Part shown: positions 25,375-35,263 of the stretch, one piece after another
Position numbering within the stretch: position 1 is the stretch's first letter
How the letters are laid out: each line of letters starts with the position of its first letter
Assembly: GCA_944319795.1 (NCBI GenBank)
Contig: CALUFA010000018.1
Span: 1 to 45,908 of the forward strand
Reading direction: 5' to 3'
Origin: an uncultured Prevotella sp.
Lineage (GTDB): Bacteria > Bacteroidota > Bacteroidia > Bacteroidales > Bacteroidaceae
DNA: 45,908 nt
The notes under the pieces: generated by a model
Told to the model about the DNA's origin: nothing
The model's input: the letters and a program-made list of their open reading frames with translations, nothing else
The model's database searches: none
Translations under genes and position numbers: made by a program

Positions 25375-25911
25375 ATGAACGACGACAAGCGCGCGTTACG
25401 CAAGCATGTAAGGGAGATGAAACGGCAATTCGCCCAGCAAGAAATGGAAGCCATGTCGCAACCGATAATGCAGGCATTGCTGGCCGACAAAGCCGTGGCC
25501 GAAGCCCGAACAATACTTATGTATTACTCGCTTCCCGACGAAGTGGACACCCACGACGCCGTAAACGAGCTTGTAAGACGTGGCAAGACCGTGCTTTTAC
25601 CACGCGTCATAGACGGCGAAAACATGGAGATACGCCTATACGAAAAGCCTGAAGACTTGCAAGAAGGAAGCTACGGCATAATGGAACCGACGGGAAAACC
25701 GTTCACCGACTATGCCGTTATCGACGTAGCCGTAGTGCCTGGGATGGCCTTCGACGAATCGGGCCGCCGCCTCGGGCGCGGCAAGGGGTATTACGACCGC
25801 TTCCTGCCAAAGGCCGTCAACGCATGCAAGATAGGCGTATGCTTCGGCTTCCAAAAACTCGAAGCTGTTCCTGCCGACGGGAACGACGTAAGAATGGACC
25901 GCATAATCTAA
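25375..25911 (+). CDS. 5-formyltetrahydrofolate cyclo-ligase
   Basis: This 178-residue enzyme converts 5-formyl-THF to 5,10-methenyl-THF with ATP. It has the family start KRALRKHVREMKRQ, the middle PRVIDGENMEIRLYE, and the ATP/phosphate loop RRLGRGKGYYDRFLPK, then GVCFGFQ. Length is normal. It is a single gene that converges with the GH28 gene. Confidence 0.93.
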   Translation: MNDDKRALRKHVREMKRQFAQQEMEAMSQPIMQALLADKAVAEARTILMYYSLPDEVDTHDAVNELVRRGKTVLLPRVIDGENMEIRLYEKPEDLQEGSYGIMEPTGKPFTDYAVIDVAVVPGMAFDESGRRLGRGKGYYDRFLPKAVNACKIGVCFGFQKLEAVPADGNDVRMDRII

Positions 25912-25973
25912 CCCGGAAAAGCATCGCCGCCGCTATTCCACCATTATAATAATCCAAGCCCAGACGGCATTCG

Positions 25974-27266
25974 TCATCTTATAACGCAATTTTCTATCAC
26001 GGAAGGGTCTATCGGCGGCACGCCGTCGGGATAGTCGAAGTTCTCGAAAACGAAATCTTTCAAACGGTATTTGTCCGACGCGCCAACGTCGAAAAACCTC
26101 TTGCAATTTACGCACACGTTGCGTATCGTAACGTTATTACACTGCGACAGCGGCATGTCGTCACGCTTCTCAGGTTTGTAAAACTGAGTCCACGGGCGTA
26201 TGACGAGGAAACTGCCGCATGTGCCGCTTACGTTTTCAACCGTTACATACTCGTAATGCTGCGGCGTGTCGGGGCGCATCTTCAGCCAAAGCACACGGTT
26301 GGCGTCGGTGAACGTGCAGTCGCGCATCAGTATGTTGCGGTCGTAAATGCTCTCGCTGCCGAGCGTCAGGCATGCGTGTACCGTGCCGAACGCACACCGC
26401 TGCACGATGACGTTGCGGTTGGGCCCGTTGTCCGGGTCCTTGTCGGCAAAGGTTCCCTTGCCGCCTTTCAGCACAACGGCGTCGTCGTTTACGTTCATGT
26501 AGCAGCCGCTTACCAATATGTCGTGGCAATAGTCTATGTCTATGGCGTCGCTGCTCGGCGCCTTCACGCCTGTGGTAGGGGCGTAGATGTGGCAGCCAAT
26601 GTACTTTACGTGGTGGCAGCGGTACAGGTGGTTGGTCCAGAAGGCGCTGTTTATCAGCCTCACGTCCTGCACCTGCACGTTGCTGCAGTTGGACAAATAG
26701 ACAAGCCTCGGGCGCAAAGCCTCAAGGTTGGTGCAATCCTTGTTGAACCTGCGCCTTATCCAAAACTCCTCCCAAAAGCGCAAACCGTTGCCGTTTATCG
26801 TGCCGTGACCGGTTATGGTGAAACCGTCTAAGCCGTCGGCGTTGACCAACGCGGCGAAATACATCAGCGTCTGACCCTCCATGCGCGTCTTAACGAGCGG
26901 ATAATGCTTTATCGCGTCGACGCCTTTCAACACAGCCCCGTCCTGCAAATGCAAGTGTGTGCCTTGGCGGAAGAACAACGAACCGCAGAGGAAAGTGCCC
27001 TCGGGCACTACCACCACCCCACCCCCGCGCTCGGCGGCAAGGTCGATCACGCGCTGTATGGCCTCGGTCTGAACCAGCGCCGAGTCGCGCTTAACGCCGT
27101 AATCGGTCAACACGTACTTAGTTCCAAGCGTGTCTACGTCAACGCGCGACGTATCGTTAAACCACTCAGGTATCGGCCCGCCGTCGGGGAACACGCCGCC
27201 GCCGGCCGCCATGCATACGCATGGCAGCAAGACCGAAAACAGTATAAAAAATATCTTCCTACACAT
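25974..27266 (-). CDS. Glycoside hydrolase family 28 protein (polygalacturonase-like)
   Basis: This 430-residue secreted protein has a signal peptide ending CMAAG. It has a right-handed beta-helix with the GH28 acids in NVNDDAVVLKGGKG, then CAFGTVHACLTLGSES, RVLWLKMRPDTPQHYEYVTV and VENVSGTCG. The DDAVVLKGGKG version is typical of Bacteroidetes GH28 enzymes that act on pectin or rhamnogalacturonan side chains. It stands alone, without SusCD or sensor genes. The substrate is therefore uncertain. Confidence 0.88.
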   Translation of the reverse strand: MCRKIFFILFSVLLPCVCMAAGGGVFPDGGPIPEWFNDTSRVDVDTLGTKYVLTDYGVKRDSALVQTEAIQRVIDLAAERGGGVVVVPEGTFLCGSLFFRQGTHLHLQDGAVLKGVDAIKHYPLVKTRMEGQTLMYFAALVNADGLDGFTITGHGTINGNGLRFWEEFWIRRRFNKDCTNLEALRPRLVYLSNCSNVQVQDVRLINSAFWTNHLYRCHHVKYIGCHIYAPTTGVKAPSSDAIDIDYCHDILVSGCYMNVNDDAVVLKGGKGTFADKDPDNGPNRNVIVQRCAFGTVHACLTLGSESIYDRNILMRDCTFTDANRVLWLKMRPDTPQHYEYVTVENVSGTCGSFLVIRPWTQFYKPEKRDDMPLSQCNNVTIRNVCVNCKRFFDVGASDKYRLKDFVFENFDYPDGVPPIDPSVIENCVIR

Positions 27267-27757
27267 ATCAAAACGTTATTTAAAGCCTGCCGGGCAGGCA
27301 TTTTACAGCACAATCAAAGTCCTAACGCAACATCCTGGCAATCAGACAATTACAAGCGGTTTTCCAAAAGACGGCCTTTTAGCCTGCAAAAGACGGCAAA
27401 CGGGAACACGAAAGGCATCCTTTTACACGCCAAAAGACGGCCTCTTGCCCAACCGCCAATTACCGACGAAACGCCTTAACACCGAAAGCCATAAACCATT
27501 TAAAATGTTTACGTGCCATTTCCGGCCGCCCAAGACCATTGCGCATACCGCCGCCAAGCCCCAGGCCGGTTTCAAATTGCAAATATAACGTTTTTTCCAA
27601 TCACACGCCGTAAATACCGTTAAAAACTTACCAAACTTGCGCTGCCTTGCCGTCCGCAGCCGTTGTGGCCGCGAACGGCAAGGCACGATAAGGCAAAACA
27701 AATACGCACGCTAAGAAATAAATACCGCCTAAGTTTCTTGTTTTTGAGGAAAACATG
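27267..27757. other. Gene-free interval with AAAAGACGGCCTTTT repeats
   Basis: No gene is credible here. From 27357 to 27466 there are four near-copies of CAAAAGACGGC or AAAGGC...CCTTTTAC modules related to those at 10905-10990, 20753-20845 and 40450-40550. The rest is the two divergent leaders of the GH28 and ThrE genes. Confidence 0.7.
27285..27299. repeat. GCCTGCC palindrome upstream of GH28
   Basis: GCCTGCC and GGCAGGC pair around one base, upstream of the GH28 start. It could be a regulatory site or a hairpin; no clean promoter box is seen on this strand. Confidence 0.4.
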
Positions 27758-27765
27758 TAATTTTG
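27758..27765 (+). promoter_or_regulatory. -7 box for the ThrE-type gene
   Basis: TAATTTTG fits the consensus and lies 52 bases before the ATG at 27818. Confidence 0.5.
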
Positions 27766-27817
27766 CAGCCGTTTTCAGGCAACTTACTACAACATTCAGA
27801 AAATACGACACAACAAA

Positions 27818-29119
27818 ATGGCTCAACAAGTCAAGGATGACAGCATCCACGAAACACTGAAAGACACGGCAATATTCCTCGCCGAATATGCCGCAACGAT
27901 GATGGCCATAGGGGCGCAGACGTCGCGCATACAGCTCAACACCGTGCGCATGGCCCGTTCGTTCGGCTATCACATCAATCTGCTCATATTCCCCAAAACT
28001 CTCAGCATCACACTTTTAGACGTAGAGAACAACCATTCGTACACGTACATAAAGAAAACCCCGTCAATGGGGATAAACTTCAAGGCCAACATGAAGCTCT
28101 CGGCGCTGTCGTGGAGGGCGTTCGACCATAAGCTGCCGTTAAATGAACTTTGGCGCATGTTCAAGGTCATAGTTAAGGAAAAGCGTGAGAACCCGTGGGT
28201 CGTACTCCTCTTGGTATCGTTCGCCAACGCATGCTTCTGCCGCCTGTTCGACGGCAACCTCGTCTCAATGGCCATCGTATGGGTGGCCACGTTCATAGGC
28301 TTCTTCATACGCCAGCAGCTTACGAAGCGCGGTATGAACCACTTGGCGGTGTTCGTAATCTGCGCCTTCGTATCCACGATGATCGGCGTTACCGACTACC
28401 TTTATTTTCACGGAGGCACCGAAGACATATCGCTAGGCACGTCGATGCTCTATCTCGTGCCAGGCGTACCGCTGATAAACGGCGTCATGGACATTGTAGA
28501 CGGACACGCGCTCGACGGCATAGCCCGCCTGACCAACGCCTGCCTGCTGATAATATGCATAGCCGTCGGCCTGTCGGCCACGGTAGTAATCTTCGGCATC
28601 GACCCTACTACGTTCACAAAAGTAACCCGTCCCGACGTCGTTCAGGCGGCTATCGCCGACGGACTGTTCGCCGCCGTGGCCGGCGCAGGCTTCGCCTTAG
28701 TGAGCAACCCGCCGCGCAAGGCCCTCCTTGTATGCGCCCTGCTTGCGTGCATAGGCCACGGCATACGCTATTTCCTAATGCACAACACTGGCCTAATGCT
28801 CGACCAAGTAACGGCATCGACAATCGCCGGTTTCTCCATCGGCCTGCTCGCCGTGCCCTTCGCCATGCGCATACACTGCCCGGCCGAGTGCTTCGCATTC
28901 CCGTCGCTGCTGCCCATGGTGCCGGGTATGTTCGCCTACAAGGCCATACGCGACCTGATAAACATAGTGCGCCTGCCCGACGAATACACAATGGAATACG
29001 TATCACGCTTTTTCTCCAACGCCTCGCTGACGGTCTTGGTAATGTTGGGCATGGTGGTAGGATGCATCATACCGATTTTCATTTTCCACAGACAGTCGTT
29101 CTCCGTAACAAGAGGATAG
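27818..29119 (+). CDS. Threonine/serine exporter family protein (ThrE)
   Basis: This 433-residue protein fuses the ThrE N-terminal module (GAQTSRIQLNTVRMARSFGY and following, soluble, with a charged start) and about ten transmembrane helices. The second set contains FPSLLPMVPGMFAYKAI, typical of the ThrE_2 module. It is thought to export threonine and serine across the inner membrane. It stands alone. A second ORF in another frame across it is a shadow. Confidence 0.86.
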   Translation: MAQQVKDDSIHETLKDTAIFLAEYAATMMAIGAQTSRIQLNTVRMARSFGYHINLLIFPKTLSITLLDVENNHSYTYIKKTPSMGINFKANMKLSALSWRAFDHKLPLNELWRMFKVIVKEKRENPWVVLLLVSFANACFCRLFDGNLVSMAIVWVATFIGFFIRQQLTKRGMNHLAVFVICAFVSTMIGVTDYLYFHGGTEDISLGTSMLYLVPGVPLINGVMDIVDGHALDGIARLTNACLLIICIAVGLSATVVIFGIDPTTFTKVTRPDVVQAAIADGLFAAVAGAGFALVSNPPRKALLVCALLACIGHGIRYFLMHNTGLMLDQVTASTIAGFSIGLLAVPFAMRIHCPAECFAFPSLLPMVPGMFAYKAIRDLINIVRLPDEYTMEYVSRFFSNASLTVLVMLGMVVGCIIPIFIFHRQSFSVTRG

Positions 29120-29218
29120 TAAGTTTAAAGCGTTGGAACAGCAAAAAAGTTACAGCCGGTAGAGATAAGAATGATGAACAAATGCCACTATTTTTTTAAC
29201 GGGCCAAAGGACAGCAGC

Positions 29219-29953
29219 TTAGCAGCCGTTGCTTATTTTTAAATTTCTCCAAAGCCAATTCGGGATAAGCCGCAAAAAAAACACCAACCAACGGTAGCGC
29301 CAGTCGATAACACGCACATGGCGGTGGGAGTAAACCGCGCGAAGCATCTCTCGCGCGACGGCCGTCTTGTCCATAAGCATCGGGTAGCGTCCGCCGCCGG
29401 CCAACAGGTCGGTATCTACGAATCCCGGGCGTATGTCGGTAAAACGTATGCCCAGACGGCGCATGTTAGATAGTTGCTCCAACGCCTGTATGTAAGTGTT
29501 TTGGTAAGCCTTCGTAGCGCTATACGACGGCGCTACGCCCAGACCTTTGGTGCCCGCTATCGACGAGATGACGGCGATGTCGCCTCCGTTATGCCCGGCC
29601 ATATAGTTAAACATGGTGTCTATCATGGCCGTGAATCCTTTTACGTTTACGTCGACCGTAGCCAATTCAACACCACGGTCGAGCCCGGCGTTCTGCTTGC
29701 CCACGCCCGAACAGTACACGAACAGGTCAACGCCGCCGAGCGCCTTGGCCAAGGCCAGCAGGCGCTCGGCAGCTTCAGGCGACGTAACGTCTATCCGCAA
29801 AACCTCTATCATGCCCGGATTTTGCGCCTTAAGCTCCAGCAACAGGTCCTCGCGCCGCGCCGCTATGCCCAACCGCCAACCGTCGGCAACCAACAACTTG
29901 CACACCTCGCGCCCTATGCCCGACGATGCGCCGATGACAACAGCTCTTTTCAT
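29219..29953 (-). CDS. Short-chain dehydrogenase/reductase
   Basis: This 244-residue SDR starts at 29953, where MKRAVVIGASSGIG begins the Rossmann loop; the ORF is open 15 codons further upstream without homology. The cofactor motif is GASSGIGREV, the catalytic Ser is in AVISSIAGTKG, and Tyr-x3-Lys is in SYSATKAY. The C-terminal hydrophobic end (WRYRWLVFFLRLIPNWLW) suggests membrane association. The substrate is unknown. It is divergent from sppA. Confidence 0.88.
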   Translation of the reverse strand: MKRAVVIGASSGIGREVCKLLVADGWRLGIAARREDLLLELKAQNPGMIEVLRIDVTSPEAAERLLALAKALGGVDLFVYCSGVGKQNAGLDRGVELATVDVNVKGFTAMIDTMFNYMAGHNGGDIAVISSIAGTKGLGVAPSYSATKAYQNTYIQALEQLSNMRRLGIRFTDIRPGFVDTDLLAGGGRYPMLMDKTAVAREMLRAVYSHRHVRVIDWRYRWLVFFLRLIPNWLWRNLKISNGC

Positions 29954-30028
29954 AAGTGCGAAAATACTAATATTTGACGACAGGATAAAACTTTGCACGT
30001 TTTTTCAAACAAAATAAAATAAATTGAG

Positions 30029-30036
30029 TATCTTTG
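30029..30036 (+). promoter_or_regulatory. -7 box for sppA
   Basis: TATCTTTG fits the consensus and lies 25 bases before the ATG at 30062. Confidence 0.55.
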
Positions 30037-30061
30037 CCGGAAATATCAAAACAAATATCTT

Positions 30062-31834
30062 ATGAAAGACTTTTTCAAGTACATGTCGGCCACGGTTGTC
30101 GGCCTGATAGTATTTTCGTTGCTGACCGGAGTAATCGGAATGATGTGCATAGTCGGGATGATAGCCTCTGACAGTTCAGCCAAGGACGTTAGCGATAACA
30201 GCGTAATGGTGCTCAACATGTCGGGAATGCTCGACGAACGCTCGGAAAGCAGCTTCATGGACGAGCTTGGCGGAAGCGCCGTGGGCACGATAGGGCTCGA
30301 CGACGTGCTCGGCGCGATAAAGAAAGCAAAGGACAACGACAAGATAAAAGGCATTTACATCGAGTCAGGCATGCTTACGGCCGACTCTTACGCTTCGCTC
30401 GCCGCCATACGCAATGCCTTGCTCGACTTTAAGAAAAGCGGCAAATGGATCATAGCCTACGGCGACGTTTACACCCAAGGATGCTACTACGTAGCGTCGG
30501 TGGCCGACAAAGTGCTGCTCAATCCGAGCGGGCAGATAGACTGGCACGGCATCGCCTCGCAACCGGTGTTCCTGAAAGACCTGATGGCCAAGTTCGGCGT
30601 AAAGATGCAGTTGGCAAAAGTCGGAACGTATAAGAGCGCGCCCGAAATGTACACGGCAGACAGGATGAGCGACGCCAACCGCGAACAAGTGACCGCTTAC
30701 ATCAACGGCATTTGGCAGAACGTATGCAAAGGCGTGGCCGAAAGCCGCAAAATAAGCGTCGACGCGCTCAACGCTTACGCCGACAACTTCGTCACGCTGA
30801 GCGACCCTAAGGACTACGTAAAATACAAGCTGGTAGACAAGCTCGTATATACCGACCAGATAAAGGCCGAAATCAACAAGCTGTTGAAGAAAGACGCCGA
30901 CGACGACATCAACACGGTAAGCGTGTCAGAAATGAAAGTAGTAAAGAGCAAAGAGTCCAAGGGCGAAGAAATAGCCGTGTATTACGCTTACGGGAACATT
31001 GTAGACTATGCCGAAAGCAGCATGCTCTCAGACGGGCACAACATCGTAGGCAAGACCGTCTGTGAAGACTTGGAAGCACTGATGGACGACGACGACGTGA
31101 AAGCCGTAGTGCTCCGAATAAATTCCGGAGGCGGCAGCGCCTACGCATCAGAGCAGATTTGGCACTACGTAGAAATGCTCAAGAAAAAGAAACCCGTAGT
31201 CGTATCGATGGGAGGAATGGCCGCTTCAGGCGGATATTACATCAGCAGCGGAGCCAATTGGATTGTAGCCGAGCCTACTACGCTTACAGGCAGCATCGGC
31301 ATATTCGGCATGTTCCCGGACATGAGCGAACTGCTTACGCAAAAGCTCGGCGTAAAGTTCGACGAGGTTAAAACCAACAAGCACAGCGCATTCGGCACGC
31401 CTGCACGCCCGTTTAACGAGGAGGAGATGAAATATCTCGGCAATTATATCGACCGCGGCTACGCCCTCTTCCGCTCACGCGTGGCCCAAGGCCGCAAGAT
31501 TACCGTAGCGCAAGTTGAAAAGATAGCCCAAGGCCGCGTGTGGTTGGGGCAAGACGCGCTTAAGATAAAACTCGTAGACGAGCTTGGCGGACTCGACAAG
31601 GCCGTGGCTAAAGCCGCCCAATTAGCCAAACTTAAGGAATACCACACGGCCGCTTATCCCGGTAAGACCGACTGGATAGACCAATTGCTTAACAAAGTTT
31701 CAAACGGAACATACATCAAGGCGCAAGCCCGCGAAGCACTCGGCGAATATTACGAGCCGTTCATGCTCCTGAAAGACATCAACAACCAGTCGGCCATACA
31801 GGCACGGATACCGTTCAACCCGAACATAAAATAA
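30062..31834 (+). CDS. sppA: Signal peptide peptidase SppA, 67-kDa type
   Basis: This 590-residue serine protease with a Ser/Lys dyad degrades cleaved signal peptides in the membrane. It has an N-terminal membrane anchor (about residues 10-38). Two ClpP-like halves follow: the first contains the catalytic Lys in VGTYKSAPEMYT, the second the Ser in MGGMAASGGYYISSGA, then TLTGSIGIFG. Length matches the E. coli long form. lpxK, pnp and thiL follow, an order common in Bacteroidales, but an inverted repeat separates sppA from lpxK. Confidence 0.94.
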   Translation: MKDFFKYMSATVVGLIVFSLLTGVIGMMCIVGMIASDSSAKDVSDNSVMVLNMSGMLDERSESSFMDELGGSAVGTIGLDDVLGAIKKAKDNDKIKGIYIESGMLTADSYASLAAIRNALLDFKKSGKWIIAYGDVYTQGCYYVASVADKVLLNPSGQIDWHGIASQPVFLKDLMAKFGVKMQLAKVGTYKSAPEMYTADRMSDANREQVTAYINGIWQNVCKGVAESRKISVDALNAYADNFVTLSDPKDYVKYKLVDKLVYTDQIKAEINKLLKKDADDDINTVSVSEMKVVKSKESKGEEIAVYYAYGNIVDYAESSMLSDGHNIVGKTVCEDLEALMDDDDVKAVVLRINSGGGSAYASEQIWHYVEMLKKKKPVVVSMGGMAASGGYYISSGANWIVAEPTTLTGSIGIFGMFPDMSELLTQKLGVKFDEVKTNKHSAFGTPARPFNEEEMKYLGNYIDRGYALFRSRVAQGRKITVAQVEKIAQGRVWLGQDALKIKLVDELGGLDKAVAKAAQLAKLKEYHTAAYPGKTDWIDQLLNKVSNGTYIKAQAREALGEYYEPFMLLKDINNQSAIQARIPFNPNIK

Positions 31835-31850
31835 ATTATTAGAAATGGAC

Positions 31851-31970
31851 AATGAATAATGAACAATGAAAAATCATAAATAAAAAATGAAACATCGTTC
31901 AGATAACGAATAATAGACGTTCATGAAACATTATGGCACATGCCGGATTTTTCATTGTTCATTGTTCATT
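31851..31970. repeat. AT-rich inverted repeat between sppA and lpxK
   Basis: Arms 31851-31875 and 31946-31970 (25 bases each) pair with one mismatch and are built of AACAATG/AATAATG heptamers. The loop is ~70 bases. Confidence 0.75.
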
Positions 31971-31986
31971 TTTAATTTAAGAAAGC

Positions 31987-33159
31987 ATGGAAGGCGACTT
32001 TATCAAGATAAACGAATGGCTGCTGCCGTTTAGCTGGCTGTACGGCCTCGGGGTGAGGCTGCGCAACCATCTGTTCGAACTCGGCATATTGAAAAGTCGC
32101 AGTTTCGATATTCCCGTCATATCCGTGGGCAACATAACGGTTGGCGGTTCTGGCAAGACTCCGCACGTAGAATATCTTATAAGGCTGCTTAAGGGCAATT
32201 GCAAAGTCGCCGTTCTCAGCCGCGGATACAAGCGCAAGAGCAAAGGCTACGTTCTTGCCGACGGGGAAACGCGGATGAAGGACATAGGCGACGAGCCTTT
32301 CCAAATGAAGACTAAGTTTCCCGACATCCATGTGGCGGTAGATAAAAACCGTTGCCACGGCATCGACATGCTGACGAACGAAGAAGCAACGAAAGACACC
32401 GACGTGATACTTCTCGACGACGCCTTCCAGCACAGGTACGTCAAACCGGGAATAAACATATTGCTCGTAGACTACCACCGACTGATAATCTACGACAAAC
32501 TGCTGCCTGCCGGCCGACTAAGGGAGCCGCAAAGCGGCAAGGCCAGGGCCGACATCGTTATCATAACAAAATGCCCGAAAGACCTGAAGCCGATGGAATA
32601 CAGGGTGATAATCAAGGCGATGGACCTCTACCCGTACCAGCAACTGTACTTTACGTCGTTCGATTACGACAGCCTCCGCCCCGTGTTCGGCGACGGAGAA
32701 CGGCCGTTGGACGGCATCTCAGGAAACGATAACATACTTTTGCTCACGGGTATAGCATCGCCCAAGCAAATGGTTTACGACCTCAGGGAATACTCAAAGA
32801 ACATCACGCAATTGGCTTTCCCCGACCACCACCAGTTCACAAAGAAAGACATCGAACGGATAAACACGGCGTTCGCCGGCATGCCTTCGCCTAAAATGAT
32901 AATAACTACGGAAAAAGACAACGCCAGGTTGGCCGGCATGGAAGGACTGTCTGACGACGTCCGCCGCAACCTGTTCATGCTGCCGATAAGGGTGAAGTTC
33001 ATGCTCGGACAAGAAGAAGACTTCAATAATAAAATATTAGGATATGTACAAAAAAATTCAAAAAACAGCATCCTGGCTAAAACAAAGGATGACCACAAGT
33101 CCGCAAACGGCGATAATACTCGGCACCGGATTAGGACAATTAGCTTCAGAAATAACTGA
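31987..33159 (+). CDS. lpxK: Tetraacyldisaccharide 4'-kinase
   Basis: This 390-residue membrane-associated kinase adds the 4'-phosphate to the lipid A precursor. The P-loop VGGSGKTPH covers residues 52-60 after an N-terminal hydrophobic segment. RGYKRKSKGYVLADG, DDAFQHRYVKPGINILLVDY and FPDHHQFTKKDIE are family hallmarks. The last ~40 residues overlap the pnp gene by 116 bases in another frame, and the C-terminal tail is more variable than the rest. It makes the window's organism a lipid-A producer. Confidence 0.93.
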   Translation: MEGDFIKINEWLLPFSWLYGLGVRLRNHLFELGILKSRSFDIPVISVGNITVGGSGKTPHVEYLIRLLKGNCKVAVLSRGYKRKSKGYVLADGETRMKDIGDEPFQMKTKFPDIHVAVDKNRCHGIDMLTNEEATKDTDVILLDDAFQHRYVKPGINILLVDYHRLIIYDKLLPAGRLREPQSGKARADIVIITKCPKDLKPMEYRVIIKAMDLYPYQQLYFTSFDYDSLRPVFGDGERPLDGISGNDNILLLTGIASPKQMVYDLREYSKNITQLAFPDHHQFTKKDIERINTAFAGMPSPKMIITTEKDNARLAGMEGLSDDVRRNLFMLPIRVKFMLGQEEDFNNKILGYVQKNSKNSILAKTKDDHKSANGDNTRHRIRTISFRNN

Positions 33160-33856
33160 CAGTTACGAATTTCCATACGAAGAAATACCCAACTTCCCTG
33201 TATCTACGGTTGAAGGGCACGCCGGCAAACTGATATTCGGCAAGCTCGGCGGGGTTGACATAATGGCAATGGAAGGCCGCTTCCACTACTATGAGGGTTA
33301 TAAGATGAAAGAAGTGACTTTCCCGATACGTGTAATGTACGAGCTGGGCATCAAAACACTATTCGTAAGTAACGCCTCGGGCGGCATGAACCCGGACTTT
33401 AAGATAGGCGACCTGATGATTATCACCGACCATATCAACCTCTTCCCACAGCATCCCTTGCGCGGAAAGAACCTACCGACGGGGCCGCGTTTCCCCGACA
33501 TGCACGAGGCTTACGACCACAAGCTGATAGCCGAAGCCGACGCAATAGCCAAGGAAAAAGGCATTCGCGTTGTCCACGGAGTATATGTAGGAGTGCAAGG
33601 GCCGACGTTCGAAACACCTGCCGAATACAAGATGTACCACCGATTGGGCGGTGACGCAGTGGGAATGAGTACCGTGCCGGAAGTGATCGTTGCCCACCAT
33701 TGCGGAATAAAGACATTCGGAATAAGCATAATCACCGACCTCGGACTTGAAGACCAACCCGTAGAAGTAAGCCACGAAGAGGTACAAATAGCCGCAAACA
33801 AGGCGCAACCGCTCATGACCGAGATTATGAGGGAAATGATAAAAAGAAACGCTTAA
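33044..33856 (+). CDS. Purine-nucleoside phosphorylase
   Basis: This is a 270-residue trimeric-type PNP that splits inosine and guanosine with phosphate. The start MYKKIQKTASWLKQRM at 33044 is the normal N-terminus. Motifs are AIILGTGLGQLASE (phosphate loop), EGRFHYYEGY, LFVSNASGGMNPDF and VGMSTVPEVIVAHHCGIKTFGIS. It begins inside lpxK and overlaps it by 116 bases, so both frames code there. An AT-rich palindrome follows. Confidence 0.95.
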   Translation: MYKKIQKTASWLKQRMTTSPQTAIILGTGLGQLASEITDSYEFPYEEIPNFPVSTVEGHAGKLIFGKLGGVDIMAMEGRFHYYEGYKMKEVTFPIRVMYELGIKTLFVSNASGGMNPDFKIGDLMIITDHINLFPQHPLRGKNLPTGPRFPDMHEAYDHKLIAEADAIAKEKGIRVVHGVYVGVQGPTFETPAEYKMYHRLGGDAVGMSTVPEVIVAHHCGIKTFGISIITDLGLEDQPVEVSHEEVQIAANKAQPLMTEIMREMIKRNA

Positions 33857-33865
33857 CAAATTCAT

Positions 33866-33972
33866 AATTCATAATGCATAATTCTTAATTGGGACATACG
33901 CCGCTAAAACGAGCGAGAATAACGACAACAACCAATCGTGAATTACGCATTGTGAATTATGCATTATGAATT
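33866..33972. repeat. AT-rich inverted repeat between pnp and thiL
   Basis: Bases 33866-33884 and 33954-33972 are perfectly complementary 19-base arms built of ATAATGCATAATTC-type units; shorter flanking copies extend the left side. Confidence 0.75.
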
Positions 33973-33978
33973 AAAACA

Positions 33979-35049
33979 ATGACCGACATATCGAAACTTG
34001 GCGAATTCGGACTGATACACCACCTTACAGACACACTTAAGCCGAAAAACGCATCGACAATCTGTGGCGTCGGAGACGACTGCGCTGTGATGCACTACCC
34101 CGACAAGGAAGTGCTCGTAACGACCGACATGCTTATGGAAGGCGTACATTTCGACCTTACCTACATTGACCTTGAGCACTTAGGCTACAAGTCTGCGATG
34201 GTGAACATCAGCGACATATTCGCAATGAACGGCACTCCGAGGCAACTGACGGTGAGCCTCGCCCTCAGCAAACGCTTCACCGTTGAAGACCTCGAGCAGT
34301 TTTACAGCGGATTGCGCATGGCCTGCGAAAAATGGGGGGTCGACATCGTAGGCGGCGACACGACATCGTCTTACACGGGAATGGCCATAAGCATAACTTG
34401 CATCGGCGAATGCCCGAAAGACGAAATCGTATATCGCAACGGTGCAAAAGACACCGACTTGATATGCGTATCGGGCGACCTCGGGGCTGCATACATGGGG
34501 CTGCAATTGCTTGAACGTGAGAAAACAGTATATTACCAGCAAGTAGACGAAGCGCGCAGGAAGAACGACAAGCGTGCCCTCGAACAGCTCGCCCACTTCC
34601 AACCAGACTTCGCAGGCAAGGAGTACCTACTGCAACGCCAACTTCAACCCGAAGCGCGCGGCGATGTGTTGGAACAACTGCGCAGCCTCGGCATACGTCC
34701 AACGGCCATGATGGACATCAGCGACGGGCTGAGCAGCGAACTGATGCACATCTGCGAACAAAGCCAATGCGGATGCAGGGTGTACGAAAAGAACATCCCC
34801 ATCGACTATCAAACCGCCGTAATGGCCGAAGAGCTTAATATGAACGTCACAACATGCGCCCTAAACGGCGGCGAAGACTACGAACTGCTCTTCACCGTCC
34901 CGATAGGTGACCACGAGAAAATACAACAACTCGAAGGCGTAAAACTTATAGGGCACATTACGAAAAAAGAATTAGGCCGTATGCTCGTAACACGCGACAA
35001 CAACGAATTCGAACTGAAAGCACAAGGCTGGAATCCGCTGAAAGAATAA
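33979..35049 (+). CDS. thiL: Thiamine-monophosphate kinase
   Basis: This 356-residue kinase phosphorylates thiamine monophosphate to the active diphosphate. Family landmarks are LGEFGLIHHL at the start, GVGDDCAVM and VTTDMLMEGVHFD, AMNGTPRQLTVSLALS, VGGDTTSSYTGM, MMDISDGLSSEL (metal site) and LNGGEDYELLFTV. Length is usual for Bacteroidetes. A perfect 16-bp terminator hairpin follows. Confidence 0.95.
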   Translation: MTDISKLGEFGLIHHLTDTLKPKNASTICGVGDDCAVMHYPDKEVLVTTDMLMEGVHFDLTYIDLEHLGYKSAMVNISDIFAMNGTPRQLTVSLALSKRFTVEDLEQFYSGLRMACEKWGVDIVGGDTTSSYTGMAISITCIGECPKDEIVYRNGAKDTDLICVSGDLGAAYMGLQLLEREKTVYYQQVDEARRKNDKRALEQLAHFQPDFAGKEYLLQRQLQPEARGDVLEQLRSLGIRPTAMMDISDGLSSELMHICEQSQCGCRVYEKNIPIDYQTAVMAEELNMNVTTCALNGGEDYELLFTVPIGDHEKIQQLEGVKLIGHITKKELGRMLVTRDNNEFELKAQGWNPLKE

Positions 35050-35072
35050 TCAAATACAAAACATTCACATCG

Positions 35073-35117
35073 CAACCGTTCCTTACCGCCAATATCTACG
35101 ACGGTAAGGAACGGTTG
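35073..35117 (+). terminator. Terminator hairpin after thiL
   Basis: CAACCGTTCCTTACCG (35073-35088) pairs perfectly with CGGTAAGGAACGGTTG (35102-35117), followed by TTTCTT. Confidence 0.85.
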
Positions 35118-35263
35118 TTTCTTAATCACACTACACGTCATTAGGTCAACAAAAATATTTAAAATCAGATAATATTCCACCTTGACAGTCGTTATATTAA
35201 CAAAAATTTATTTTTATCCAAAAGTGAATGACACACGAAATATTAACAAAAACAACTAAACAA

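Noticed and set aside
28195-29199. 334-residue Arg-rich plus-strand frame
   Set aside because: Out-of-frame shadow of the ThrE-type exporter.
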